Shown: piece by piece, positions 1 to 7,695 of the stretch | Layout: each line of letters opens with the position of its first letter | Numbering within the stretch: the first letter of the stretch is position 1 | From: CAVQCJ01 sp963849365 | Lineage (GTDB): Bacteria; Actinomycetota; Actinomycetes; Prado026 | Direction of reading: 5' to 3' | Length of the DNA stretch: 64,000 bases | NCBI GenBank assembly: GCA_963849365.1 | Contig: CAWKHA010000004.1 | Location: forward strand, 1,612,001-1,676,000 | Notes under the pieces: model-generated | The model's input: only the letters and a program-made list of their open reading frames with translations | Database searches by the model: none | What the model was told of the DNA's origin: nothing | Made by a program: the position numbers and the translations under genes

Positions 1-666
1 GGCAAGGGAGAGCACCTGTTCTGCCGCCCCCGACATCGCCAGCACCCGGCCCAGGGCGTAACGGCGCGCCAAGGCAGCCACCGTGACGTCCGCGCCAGGG
101 GAGAGGACGTCTGCCTGCGCGAGGTGGAGGCCGTCAGCCAGCACGTCGTTGCGCGGCTCGCCGGCCAGGTTGGCTCCCGGCTGCACGGCCACCGCGTCCG
201 GTCGCAGCAGGACGATGCGCGTGCCGTCCGGCGTGGCCAACAGACCCACGATGAGCTCGGCAACGCTGGCCCAGGGCACGCGTCGGAGCTCGCCGGTGAA
301 CACCCACCCGTTGGCCGCGGGCTCGAGCATCGCGCCCGACTCCACGGGGGCCGCGGTCAGTGGCCCGGATGGGACCGAGACGCCGGCGCACTCGAGCAGC
401 CAGCCGGCGCCCCACATGGTCTCGACGAGGGGGGCTGCGAGGCTGGCGCGCCCCGACGCACGGATCACCGCGGCGGCCGCTCGGAGCGAGCCACCACCGC
501 CGCCGTGGTCGATCGGGGTCGAGACCAGCGTGAAGCCGCTGTGCTCAAGCTGTTGCCAGGTCACGCGATCGAAGGCGGCGCGGTCCTTGTGACCGTCGTG
601 AGCGTCGGACCGCGCGCAGATGCGCTCGACCTCCGCCATCAGGATCGCGGCCTCGTCTGCGCTCAT
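1..666 (-). CDS. acyl-CoA dehydrogenase, partial (C-terminus beyond window)
   Basis: The frame is open from an ATG at 666 to the left edge (222 codons), so the protein is cut by the window. The N-terminus (MSADEAAILMAEVERIC) is helical, and a stretch near residue 45 (TLVSTPIDHGGGGGS) corresponds to the flexible glycine region of acyl-CoA dehydrogenase N-terminal domains. It begins 10 bases after the stop of the acyl-CoA dehydrogenase gene at 677-1831, so the two are surely cotranscribed. Such side-by-side pairs often form heteromeric dehydrogenases in sterol and aromatic side-chain degradation, in which one partner has lost the catalytic glutamate. The active-site region lies outside the window, so I cannot say which role this one plays. 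The family desaturates acyl-CoA esters with FAD. Confidence 0.75.
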   Translation of the reverse strand, partial: MSADEAAILMAEVERICARSDAHDGHKDRAAFDRVTWQQLEHSGFTLVSTPIDHGGGGGSLRAAAAVIRASGRASLAAPLVETMWGAGWLLECAGVSVPSGPLTAAPVESGAMLEPAANGWVFTGELRRVPWASVAELIVGLLATPDGTRIVLLRPDAVAVQPGANLAGEPRNDVLADGLHLAQADVLSPGADVTVAALARRYALGRVLAMSGAAEQVLSLA

Positions 667-676
667 GACGAGTCGC

Positions 677-1831
677 TCATGACGAGGCCAGACCGCGCGC
701 CACGATCCCGCGCAGGATCTCGGTCGCGCCGCCTCGCAAGGTGAATGCTGGCGAGTGCAGGACAGCCTCGGCGACCATCCGGCACAGCGGATCCTCGCTG
801 TGCAGGTCCACAGCGCCCTGCAGGTTCAGCTGGACGACGTCGACGATCTCGCGTTCGAGCTGCGTGCCGAGGTCCTTCACCATCGCAGCCTCCACCGCGG
901 GGGACTCGCCCTCGGCCAGTGCGCCGGCCACAGCCAGTGACATCTGGCGCAACGCCCACAGCCGGCTGACGACGCGACCCAGGCCGTCCGCGACCAGCGG
1001 ATCGTCCACGCCTGCCTTGCGCAGTCGATCCGTCCACAGCATCAGGAGGGGCAACGTGCTCATCAGGCGTTCGGGGCCGCTGCGCTCGAAGGTCAGCTCC
1101 GCCGTCACCTGCTGCCAGCCGTTCCCGATCACCCCGAGCACGGCGTCGTCCGGCACGAACACGTCGTCCATGACGACCTCGTTGAAGTGCGGTTCCCCGT
1201 CGATGGCGTGGATGGGCCGGACGGTGACGCCGTCGGCGTGCATGTCGATGATGACCTGGCTCAGTCCGGCGTGCCGGTCGCCGTCGGAGGGCGAGGTGCG
1301 CACGAGCGAGAGCATCCGGTCGGCGACCTGTGCGCCGCTCGTCCACACCTTCGAGCCCTTGACCAGCCAGCCGCCCGCCGTCGCCGTGGCACGGGTGCGG
1401 ACCGACGCAAGGTCTGAGCCGGAGTCCGGCTCGCTCATCCCGATGCAGAACAGGCATTCCGCGCGCGCCATCGCTGGCAGCAGGCTCTGCTTCTGTTCGT
1501 CGGTGCCGAAGCGCAACAGGTTCGGCCCGACTTGTCGATCGGTGATCCAGTGCGCGGCCACGGGGGCACCAGCTGCGAGCAGCTCCTCGGTCACCACGAA
1601 CCTGTCCAGCGCGCTGCGCTCCTGGCCTCCGAATTGGCGGGGCCAGGTCATGCCCAGCCAGCCACGATCGGCCAACCGTCGGCTGAACGAGCGGTCGACG
1701 CCCCCGAGCCAGTTGTCGCAGTGCGGGACGAACCCGCCGGAGGCCAGCTCGGCCGCCAGGAAGTCACGTACCTGCGCGCGCAGGTCCTCGGTCTCGGCTG
1801 GCAGCGCGACGGCGTTCAGGGTCTGGCGCAC
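677..1831 (-). CDS. acyl-CoA dehydrogenase
   Basis: A 384-residue flavoprotein of usual family length, starting at a GTG. The N-terminal helical domain is followed by the FAD/substrate-binding beta region (CLFCIGMSEPDSGSDLAS near residue 130, and the WTSGAQVADRM segment that matches the family WxTnA motif). The C-terminal helical domain ends in LRGGATEILRGIVARGL, the usual flavin-contacting end. The enzyme should oxidise an acyl-CoA to the 2-enoyl-CoA. It follows dapD by 26 bases and precedes a second acyl-CoA dehydrogenase by 10 bases, so the three form one transcription unit behind the palindrome at 2736-2753. Substrate is unknown. The rest of the cluster points to a CoA ester of a dicarboxylic or amino-dicarboxylic acid. 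Confidence 0.85.
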   Translation of the reverse strand: MRQTLNAVALPAETEDLRAQVRDFLAAELASGGFVPHCDNWLGGVDRSFSRRLADRGWLGMTWPRQFGGQERSALDRFVVTEELLAAGAPVAAHWITDRQVGPNLLRFGTDEQKQSLLPAMARAECLFCIGMSEPDSGSDLASVRTRATATAGGWLVKGSKVWTSGAQVADRMLSLVRTSPSDGDRHAGLSQVIIDMHADGVTVRPIHAIDGEPHFNEVVMDDVFVPDDAVLGVIGNGWQQVTAELTFERSGPERLMSTLPLLMLWTDRLRKAGVDDPLVADGLGRVVSRLWALRQMSLAVAGALAEGESPAVEAAMVKDLGTQLEREIVDVVQLNLQGAVDLHSEDPLCRMVAEAVLHSPAFTLRGGATEILRGIVARGLASS

Positions 1832-1857
1832 GGGTGCCTGGTGGGTGAGTCGACGGC

Positions 1858-2679
1858 TCAGGCGAAGCCGAAGTCGCGGAGGTCGTCGTTCATCTGCACC
1901 TTCCGGTCGGTGGACTCGCCACGCTTTCCCACGATGAGCGCACAGGCGACCTGGTAGTCACCGCTAGGGAAGGTGCGCGCACGCGTGCCCGGCACCACGA
2001 TGGAACCCGCCGGGACGCGCCCCTTGTAGGTCACCGGCTCCGGACCGGTCACGTCGATGATGTGGCTGGACCCCGTCAGGCATGTCTGAGCGGCGATCAC
2101 GGCGCCTTCCTCGACGATGACGCCCTCCACGATGATGGAACGCGAGCCGATGAACGCGCCGTCCTCGATGATCACGGGGCGTGCGCCGGGCGGCTCGAGA
2201 ACCCCGCCGATCCCGACGCCACCGGACAGGTGCACGTTCTTGCCGATCTGAGCGCAGCTGCCAACCGTCGCCCATGCGTCCACCAGGGTGCCGCGGTCGA
2301 CGTAGGCGCCGATGTTGACGAAGCCGAGGGCGATGATGACCTCGGGCGCCACGTACGACCCGTAGCGAACCACGGAGCCGGCGGTGATCCGGTTGCCACG
2401 AGCGAGGATGTCGCGCTTGATCGGGATCCGGTCGTGGTACTCCATCGGCCCCGCGCGCTCGACAATCATCGGCGCCACGTGGAAGTACTGCAGGATCGCC
2501 TGCTGCACCCACGTGTTGACCTGCCACTCGCCGTCGATCTTCTCAGCGATGCGCAGCATGCCGCGGTCGAGGCAGTCGATGGTCTCCTCGATGGCCGCGC
2601 GGTGGCCAGGCGATTCACGAGCGGTGGGATCGTCCACCACCTCGTTGACCAACTTCTCCAGCTCAGCGACTTCGGACAC
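1858..2679 (-). CDS. dapD: 2,3,4,5-tetrahydropyridine-2,6-dicarboxylate N-succinyltransferase
   Basis: The 273-residue protein is of the classical proteobacterial DapD type, which transfers succinyl from succinyl-CoA to tetrahydrodipicolinate while the ring opens. Visible marks are the helical N-terminal domain (residues 1-100), the left-handed beta-helix hexapeptide repeats (residues about 110-220), the block VNIGAYVDRGTLVDAW with the catalytic Asp, SCAQIGKNVHLSGGVGIGG, and VEGVIVEEG with the second acidic residue. All key residues are present, so the enzyme should be active. The GTG start was chosen because AAGGAG lies 7 bases upstream and the nearby ATG opens a frame that stops after six codons. 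Actinobacteria normally carry a different, longer DapD, so this copy looks acquired. It heads an operon with two acyl-CoA dehydrogenases, which is a catabolic and not a biosynthetic setting. Confidence 0.9.
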   Translation of the reverse strand: MSEVAELEKLVNEVVDDPTARESPGHRAAIEETIDCLDRGMLRIAEKIDGEWQVNTWVQQAILQYFHVAPMIVERAGPMEYHDRIPIKRDILARGNRITAGSVVRYGSYVAPEVIIALGFVNIGAYVDRGTLVDAWATVGSCAQIGKNVHLSGGVGIGGVLEPPGARPVIIEDGAFIGSRSIIVEGVIVEEGAVIAAQTCLTGSSHIIDVTGPEPVTYKGRVPAGSIVVPGTRARTFPSGDYQVACALIVGKRGESTDRKVQMNDDLRDFGFA

Positions 2680-2735
2680 GCATGAACTCCTTCGAAGTCG
2701 ATCGGCCGGTCGGGCGGCGGGGCCTACAACTGACG

Positions 2736-2753
2736 GCATACGATATCGCATGC
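2736..2753. promoter_or_regulatory. GATATC-type palindromic operator upstream of dapD
   Basis: GCATACGATATCGCATGC is an 18-base dyad with one mismatched pair, lying in the 113-base gap between the aldehyde dehydrogenase stop and the dapD start. The same core recurs at most promoters of the cluster. It is the probable binding site of the PadR protein encoded at 14341-14787, which is inference. Confidence 0.7.
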
Positions 2754-2792
2754 CGATTCTGATGTCGAGTCTGTCGTGCAGCCAGCCCCATG

Positions 2793-4268
2793 TCAGTAGG
2801 ACAGGTACACCGTCTTGGACTCGGTGAAGAACTGGCGGGCGGCCTTGCCCAGCTCCCGGCCGCCGGACCCGCTGTCCTTCATGCCGCCGAAAGGGACCTG
2901 GAGCTCGATGCCCGACGTCCCCTGATTAATGCGGACGATGCCCGCTCGAACCTCGGACGTGAACTGCATGGCCCGGTGCAGATCGCGGGTGAACAGGCTC
3001 GCGCTCAGCCCGTACGGAGTGTCGTTGGCCAGATGCAGGGCCTCGTCGAAGGTGTCGACCGGCAGCACCGCCACCACCGGGCCAAAGACCTCGTCCTGGG
3101 CGATGGGGTCGTTCGGCTGGACGTCGACGAACACGGTGGGCGGGACGAAGTAGCCCTCGGCCAGATCGCCGTCGGCCCGCGAACCGCCGGCAATGGCACG
3201 AGCGCCCGCCTGATGCGCGGCGGCCAGGTGCCCGAGCACGTCCTGCAGGTGTTGGGCCGAGGCCAGCGGGCCGAGGGTGGTGCGCGGATCGAGCGGGTCG
3301 CCCAGACGCCAGTCCTGCGCACGCTCACACAGGCGCTGGAGCAAGGGCTCGACCACTGACTTCTCGACGATGACCCGGCTGGTCGCGGTGCACTTCTGGC
3401 CGGATCCGCCGAACGCGGCCACGGAGATCTGCTCGGCGGCCAGGTCCAGGTCGGCATCAGCGAGCACCACGGCCGGGTTCTTACCGCCCAACTCCAGCTG
3501 CACCTTCTTGCCGCGGGTCGCGGCCTTGGCCTGCAGTGCACGGCCGACCTGCGTCGAGCCGGTGAAGGTCACGGCGTCGATGCCGGGGTTCTGCACGAGC
3601 TCGTCCCCGACCACCGAGCCCTTGCCCAGGACGAGATTCAGGACGCCGTTGGGGATGCCAGCGTCGACGAGAGCCTGGGAGAGGTGGACCGAGCTCAGCG
3701 GAACGACCTCCGCGGACTTCCAGACCACCGTGTTGCCGAACGCGAGGGCAGGCGCGAGCTTCCAGCTGGGCAGCGAGATCGGGAAGTTCCACGGTGTGAT
3801 GACACTGACCACGCCCACCGGCTCGCTGCGCCGGAGCAGCAGCGTGTCGCTGTTGTGAGACGGGAAGGTCTCGCCGTCGGGGTCCAGCGTCTGCGCTGCG
3901 TAGTAGCGGAAGATCCGCGCGCCAAGGGCGACCTCGCGAAGGCTCTCGGCCTTGGTCTTGCCTTCTTCCCGGGACAGGTCGCGGGCGATGAGGTCCGCAC
4001 GGGCATCCAGGATGTTGGCGGTCCGCTCGAGCAGCTCGCCGCGCGCCGGTGCCGCGGTCCGCCGCCAGCGTGTGGAAGCCTCGCCGGCGGCGTCGACAGC
4101 GGCACGGGCCAGATCGACATCCGCGAGATGCGTCAGGGCCACATGCTCCGAGGGGTCCGCCGGGTTCACGTCGGGCGATGTGGCCGGTCCGGAGTGCCAG
4201 CTTCCAGCGACGAACGAGCTCAACTCGGGAATCAGCGTCGACGACGCCGGTGTGGCCGCATCCAGCAT
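2793..4268 (-). CDS. aldehyde dehydrogenase (2-oxoglutarate-semialdehyde dehydrogenase-like)
   Basis: The 491-residue protein has full family length. It shows the NAD-binding segment (VSVITPWNFPISLP; residue 160 region), the Rossmann glycine stretch (FTGSTQVGRAL), the general-base glutamate in LELGGKNPAV and the catalytic cysteine in GGSGQKCTATSR. The GQxCTATSR context is typical of 2-oxoglutarate semialdehyde dehydrogenases and their kin. It oxidises an aldehyde to the acid with NAD(P)+. The gene lies upstream of dapD on the same strand and diverges from the M20 peptidase gene, with a shared operator in the 137-base gap between them. In a tetrahydrodipicolinate route it could oxidise a 2-amino-6-oxohexanoate or its N-acyl form. 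The true substrate cannot be read from sequence. Confidence 0.88.
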   Translation of the reverse strand: MLDAATPASSTLIPELSSFVAGSWHSGPATSPDVNPADPSEHVALTHLADVDLARAAVDAAGEASTRWRRTAAPARGELLERTANILDARADLIARDLSREEGKTKAESLREVALGARIFRYYAAQTLDPDGETFPSHNSDTLLLRRSEPVGVVSVITPWNFPISLPSWKLAPALAFGNTVVWKSAEVVPLSSVHLSQALVDAGIPNGVLNLVLGKGSVVGDELVQNPGIDAVTFTGSTQVGRALQAKAATRGKKVQLELGGKNPAVVLADADLDLAAEQISVAAFGGSGQKCTATSRVIVEKSVVEPLLQRLCERAQDWRLGDPLDPRTTLGPLASAQHLQDVLGHLAAAHQAGARAIAGGSRADGDLAEGYFVPPTVFVDVQPNDPIAQDEVFGPVVAVLPVDTFDEALHLANDTPYGLSASLFTRDLHRAMQFTSEVRAGIVRINQGTSGIELQVPFGGMKDSGSGGRELGKAARQFFTESKTVYLSY

Positions 4269-4401
4269 GGCTAGGCACTTCCGATCTCGTAGGACTCGCC
4301 AACGCAGTCCGAAGGCGGCACGGAGCAGCCGGGAACTCGCCTCAGTTCCGTGCGAGACGGCGACCGCCTACCCATCCTCAGGACATGCGGCTATGGTATC
4401 A

Positions 4402-4420
4402 GGCCGTGATATCGCATGCC
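4402..4420. promoter_or_regulatory. GATATC-type operator between aldehyde dehydrogenase and M20 peptidase genes
   Basis: GGCCGTGATATCGCATGCC is an imperfect palindrome around GATATC (4408-4413), followed by GAT as at the dapD site. A TATGGT hexamer sits at 4392-4397, eight bases before the GTG at 4406, so the operator covers the likely transcription and translation start of the peptidase gene. Confidence 0.65.
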
Positions 4421-5605
4421 GATGGTTGGGACGGGCCGGCAGGTGGCCTCGGCGGCCCCGCGGCCAAGGCGGTCCGGACCAGTCTGGAACGCCGGGTCGT
4501 CGAGATGACGGCGGTGCTCGGTGAGCTCGTCACCGCGGAGTCGTCGACCGACGACCCGCAGGGACTGGCGAGGGTCGCGGAGCTGCTCGAGTCGATGCTG
4601 GCGCCCTACGGGACGATCGAGCGACGCCCGTCGGCAACCCATGGAGTGGACCACCTTCTCCTCAACGTGCCCGGCGAGCATGCGCAGCTCCCACCCGCGG
4701 TGGTGCTGGGTCACTTCGACACCGTGTGGGCCCGCGGGACGATCGAGCACATTCCGTTCCGGGTCAGTGACGTCGGCGTGGTGACCGGACCGGGCTGCTT
4801 CGACATGAAGGGCGGTCTGGTCCTTCTGCTGTTCGCCCTGCGAGAGCTGGCTGCGCTCGGGGTCCGGCCGCGCCGCCCGGTGCGGATCGTGCTCAATGCC
4901 GACGAGGAGGTCGGCAGTCCCAGCTCCCGAGGACTCATTGCCGAGGCCGCGGACGGGGCCGCCGTCGCGCTCGTGCTCGAGGGCCCGCTCCCGGGCGGGA
5001 CCTTGAAGACAGCGCGCAAGGGGAGCGCCAGCTACACCGTCACGATCACCGGCCGGGCCGCCCACTCCGGCATCGAGCCAGACAAGGGTGTCAGCGCTGT
5101 CCTCGAGCTGGCCCATCAGGTGCTGGCGATGGATGCGCTGAACCACCCCGACCGCGGCACGACCGTGAACGTCGGGGTGGTCAGCGGTGGGTCCAGGGTG
5201 AACGTCGTTCCGGGGAACGCGGAGGCCAGGATCCACGTACGCAGCGTGAGCGCCGGCGAAGCCGATCGAGTCCGGGCCGCCCTGCAGGACCTGCAGCCAC
5301 ACCTGCCCGGCGCCAAGATCGACGTGCTCGCCGGGCTGGCGCGCGAGCCGATGGAGCGGACGCCGCAGATCGGACAGCTGTTCGCCACGGCAGCGGCCAT
5401 CGCCGCCGAGATGGGCGTCTGCGACCTGCGGGAGGGATCGACCGGCGGCGCGAGCGACGGCAATCTCGTCGCGGCGCTCGGCATCCCGACGTTGGACGGC
5501 CTCGGCCCAGAAGGGGGTGGCGCTCATGCCGATCACGAGCATGTCGTCGCCGCCAGCCTGCCACGACGGGCCGCGCTGCTCGCCGGACTGCTCTGCGAGG
5601 TCTGA
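4406..5605 (+). CDS. M20 family metallopeptidase (carboxypeptidase G2-like)
   Basis: A zinc amidohydrolase of about 399 residues. Metal ligands and catalytic residues are visible: VVLGHFDTVWARGT (His ligand and assisting Asp), GPGCFDMKGG (bridging Asp), LNADEEVGSPSSR (catalytic Glu-Glu), the lid/dimerisation domain opening at TITGRAAHSGIEPDKG, and a late His in GGGAHADHEHV. The family removes N-acyl or C-terminal glutamate-like groups. Carboxypeptidase G2, DapE and ArgE are relatives. Next to DapD it could remove the succinyl group from an N-succinyl amino acid, or it could trim peptides brought in by the ABC importer. The GTG start is chosen because TATGGT lies eight bases upstream, suggesting a leaderless mRNA. 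An ATG at 4385 or 4506 is also possible. Confidence 0.85.
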   Translation: MISHADGWDGPAGGLGGPAAKAVRTSLERRVVEMTAVLGELVTAESSTDDPQGLARVAELLESMLAPYGTIERRPSATHGVDHLLLNVPGEHAQLPPAVVLGHFDTVWARGTIEHIPFRVSDVGVVTGPGCFDMKGGLVLLLFALRELAALGVRPRRPVRIVLNADEEVGSPSSRGLIAEAADGAAVALVLEGPLPGGTLKTARKGSASYTVTITGRAAHSGIEPDKGVSAVLELAHQVLAMDALNHPDRGTTVNVGVVSGGSRVNVVPGNAEARIHVRSVSAGEADRVRAALQDLQPHLPGAKIDVLAGLAREPMERTPQIGQLFATAAAIAAEMGVCDLREGSTGGASDGNLVAALGIPTLDGLGPEGGGAHADHEHVVAASLPRRAALLAGLLCEV

Positions 5606-5620
5606 CGGCTATGATGTCGG

Positions 5621-5636
5621 ATGGCGATATCGCTAT
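5621..5636. promoter_or_regulatory. GATATC-type operator upstream of the 2-oxoacid dehydrogenase operon
   Basis: ATGGCGATATCGCTAT contains the perfect 10-base palindrome GCGATATCGC at 5624-5633. It overlaps a TATAGT hexamer at 5634-5639 that lies eight bases before the GTG at 5648, so a bound repressor would cover the -10 region. Confidence 0.7.
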
Positions 5637-5647
5637 AGTGACCCCGT

Positions 5648-6718
5648 GTGGGTGACCGACCGGAGTCCGCGAGGCGACAGATGCCAGAGCAGCTGCAGCA
5701 GATACTGACTCCCGAGGGGGTCCTGGTCGCCGAGGCGCCGGTGGACCTCGATGGCGCGGTGCAGCTGTACCGATGGATGGTGGAAGCGCGCGTCTACGAC
5801 AAGAAGGGCGTCGCGCTGCAGAAGCAGGGCAGGCTCGCGACCTACGCGCCGTTCGAGGGCCAGGAGGCCGCTCAGGTCGGCAGTGCCGCCGTTCTCCGCC
5901 CGGACGACTGGGTCGTTCCGTCGTATCGCGATCCGATCCCGATGTGGATGCAGGGCTATCCGATGGACCTGCTCTTCGCGGCGCGGCGCGGCACAGAGCT
6001 GGGAAACTCTCCGCCACCGGGGGTGAACGTCCTGCCGCCGTCGATCACCGTCGGTGGACACATGGTCCATGCCGTGGGACTCGCGTGGGCGGAGCAGCTG
6101 CGTGGCACCGGTCGAGTGGCCATGACGTACTTCGGTGACGGCGCGACCTCCGAGGGTGACTTCCACGAGGCGATGAACTTCGCCGGCGTCATGAAGGCCG
6201 GCTGTGTGTTCCTGTGCCAGAACAACGGGTGGGCGATCTCCCTGCCGTTCGAGGAGCAGAGCGGGTCTGCGACTGTCGCGGCGAAGGGGGCCGCCTACGG
6301 CATGCCCGGTGTGCGTGTGGACGGCAACGACGTCTTCGCGGTGTATCAGGCGTCCCGGCAGGCGGTCGACCTGGCTCGCGAGGGCGGCGGTCCGACCCTG
6401 ATCGAGGCGGTGACCTACCGGATGGGACCGCACAGCACCGCGGACGACCCCAGCCGTTACCGCGACTCGGAGATGCTGACCGGCTGGCGCGAGCGTGATC
6501 CGCTGGAGCGCCTGCGTCGGTACCTGGCAGCGGCGGATCGATGGACGCCTCAGTGGCAGGCCGAGCTCGAGGAGCAGGGGTCGCAACGCGTCCTGGACGC
6601 GGTGTCGGCCGCCGAGCTGCTCGACCCGTTCACGCCTGGCGAGCTGTTCGACGCGATGTTCGCCGTGCTGCCGCCGGCGCTCGCCAAGCAGCGCGCCCAG
6701 GCCGTGGAGGAGGCCTGA
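5648..6718 (+). CDS. 2-oxoacid dehydrogenase E1 component, alpha subunit
   Basis: A ThDP-binding E1 alpha subunit of the pyruvate/branched-chain 2-oxoacid dehydrogenase type, 356 residues. The ThDP/Mg motif is clear (GDGATSEGDFHEAMNFAGVMK ending in the usual Asn pair, residues about 160-185). YRDPIPMWMQGYPMDL and the phosphorylation-loop-like YRMGPHSTADDPSRYR segment also match the family. It decarboxylates a 2-oxo acid and, with E1 beta and E2, makes the acyl-CoA. It leads a tight three-gene operon. A leaderless GTG start at 5648 fits the TATAGT box. ATG 5681 with a weak GAGG is the alternative. No E3 gene is present, so lipoamide dehydrogenase must come from elsewhere. Substrate could be 2-oxoadipate or a branched oxo acid. 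Confidence 0.88.
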   Translation: MGDRPESARRQMPEQLQQILTPEGVLVAEAPVDLDGAVQLYRWMVEARVYDKKGVALQKQGRLATYAPFEGQEAAQVGSAAVLRPDDWVVPSYRDPIPMWMQGYPMDLLFAARRGTELGNSPPPGVNVLPPSITVGGHMVHAVGLAWAEQLRGTGRVAMTYFGDGATSEGDFHEAMNFAGVMKAGCVFLCQNNGWAISLPFEEQSGSATVAAKGAAYGMPGVRVDGNDVFAVYQASRQAVDLAREGGGPTLIEAVTYRMGPHSTADDPSRYRDSEMLTGWRERDPLERLRRYLAAADRWTPQWQAELEEQGSQRVLDAVSAAELLDPFTPGELFDAMFAVLPPALAKQRAQAVEEA

Positions 6719-7695
6719 TGGCCAGCCGTACCTTTGCCCAGGCTCTCAACCTCGCGCTCGACACGGCGCTGACCCAGTACGACGACGTCGTCGTCCTGGG
6801 GGAGGACGTTGGCCGCACCGGCGGCGTCTTCCGCATCACTGACGGCCTGCGCGACCGGCACGGCCCCAACCGCGTGATCGACTCCCCGCTGGCGGAGTCG
6901 GGCATCGTGGGGGTCGGCCTGGGAATGGCGATCGCCGGCCTGCGTCCGGTGCTCGAGCTTCAGTTCATGGGGTTCTCCTATCCCGCCTTCGACCAGATCA
7001 TCAGCCACGTGTCGAGAGTCCGTAACCGAAGCCGGCACCGATTCACCGCGCCGCTGGTGATCCGGATCCCCTTCGGCGGCGGCATCGGCGCGGCCGAGCA
7101 CCACTCGGAGTCGGCCGAGGCGATCTATGCGCACACCCCGGGCCTGAAGGTCGTGGTGGCCTCCCGGCCGAGCGACGCGGCCAGCATGCTGCTGGCCGCG
7201 ATCGAGGATCCCGACCCCGTCATCTTCCTCGAGCCCATCCGGCTGTACCGGGCGGTCAAAGAGGAGATGTCGGACACGGTCACCGCAGGTGGGCTCGGGA
7301 CCGCAGCGCTGGACCGTGCCGGTGACGACATCACGCTGGTCTCCTGGGGGGCGATGATGACGGAGACGCGAAAGGCCGCCGACGCCCTCGCGGACGCCGG
7401 GATCTCGGCGGAGGTCGTCGACATGCGGAGCCTCGCCCCGATCGACATCGGCCCGCTCGCGGAATCCGTGCGCAAGACCGGTCGAGGAGTGGTCATCCAC
7501 GAAGCGCCGCGCAGCGCTGGCCTCGGCGCCGAGATCATCGCTCAGCTGCAGGAGCACTGCGCTTACGACCTCGAGGCGCCGGTCGCCCGGGTGACCGGCT
7601 GGGACACGGTCTTCCCGTTGAAGATGGCCGAGCACCACTACCTGCCCAGCGTGCAACGGATCGTCGCGGCGGCCAAGGGGGTGCTCGACGCATGA
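6718..7695 (+). CDS. 2-oxoacid dehydrogenase E1 component, beta subunit
   Basis: The 325-residue beta subunit forms the heterotetrameric E1 with the product of the preceding gene and completes the ThDP site. Recognisable blocks are VVVLGEDVGRTGGVFRITDGL (N-terminal pyrimidine-binding region), SPLAESGIVGVGLGMAIAGL with the ThDP-contacting Glu, and the C-terminal transketolase-like domain (DITLVSWGAMM, EVVDMRSLAPID). The ATG overlaps the E1 alpha stop by one base, which implies translational coupling. The stop overlaps the E2 start by four bases. Family and arrangement are secure, but the oxo-acid substrate is not. Related actinobacterial operons act on branched-chain 2-oxo acids, while the context here would equally allow 2-oxoadipate. 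Confidence 0.9.
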   Translation: MASRTFAQALNLALDTALTQYDDVVVLGEDVGRTGGVFRITDGLRDRHGPNRVIDSPLAESGIVGVGLGMAIAGLRPVLELQFMGFSYPAFDQIISHVSRVRNRSRHRFTAPLVIRIPFGGGIGAAEHHSESAEAIYAHTPGLKVVVASRPSDAASMLLAAIEDPDPVIFLEPIRLYRAVKEEMSDTVTAGGLGTAALDRAGDDITLVSWGAMMTETRKAADALADAGISAEVVDMRSLAPIDIGPLAESVRKTGRGVVIHEAPRSAGLGAEIIAQLQEHCAYDLEAPVARVTGWDTVFPLKMAEHHYLPSVQRIVAAAKGVLDA

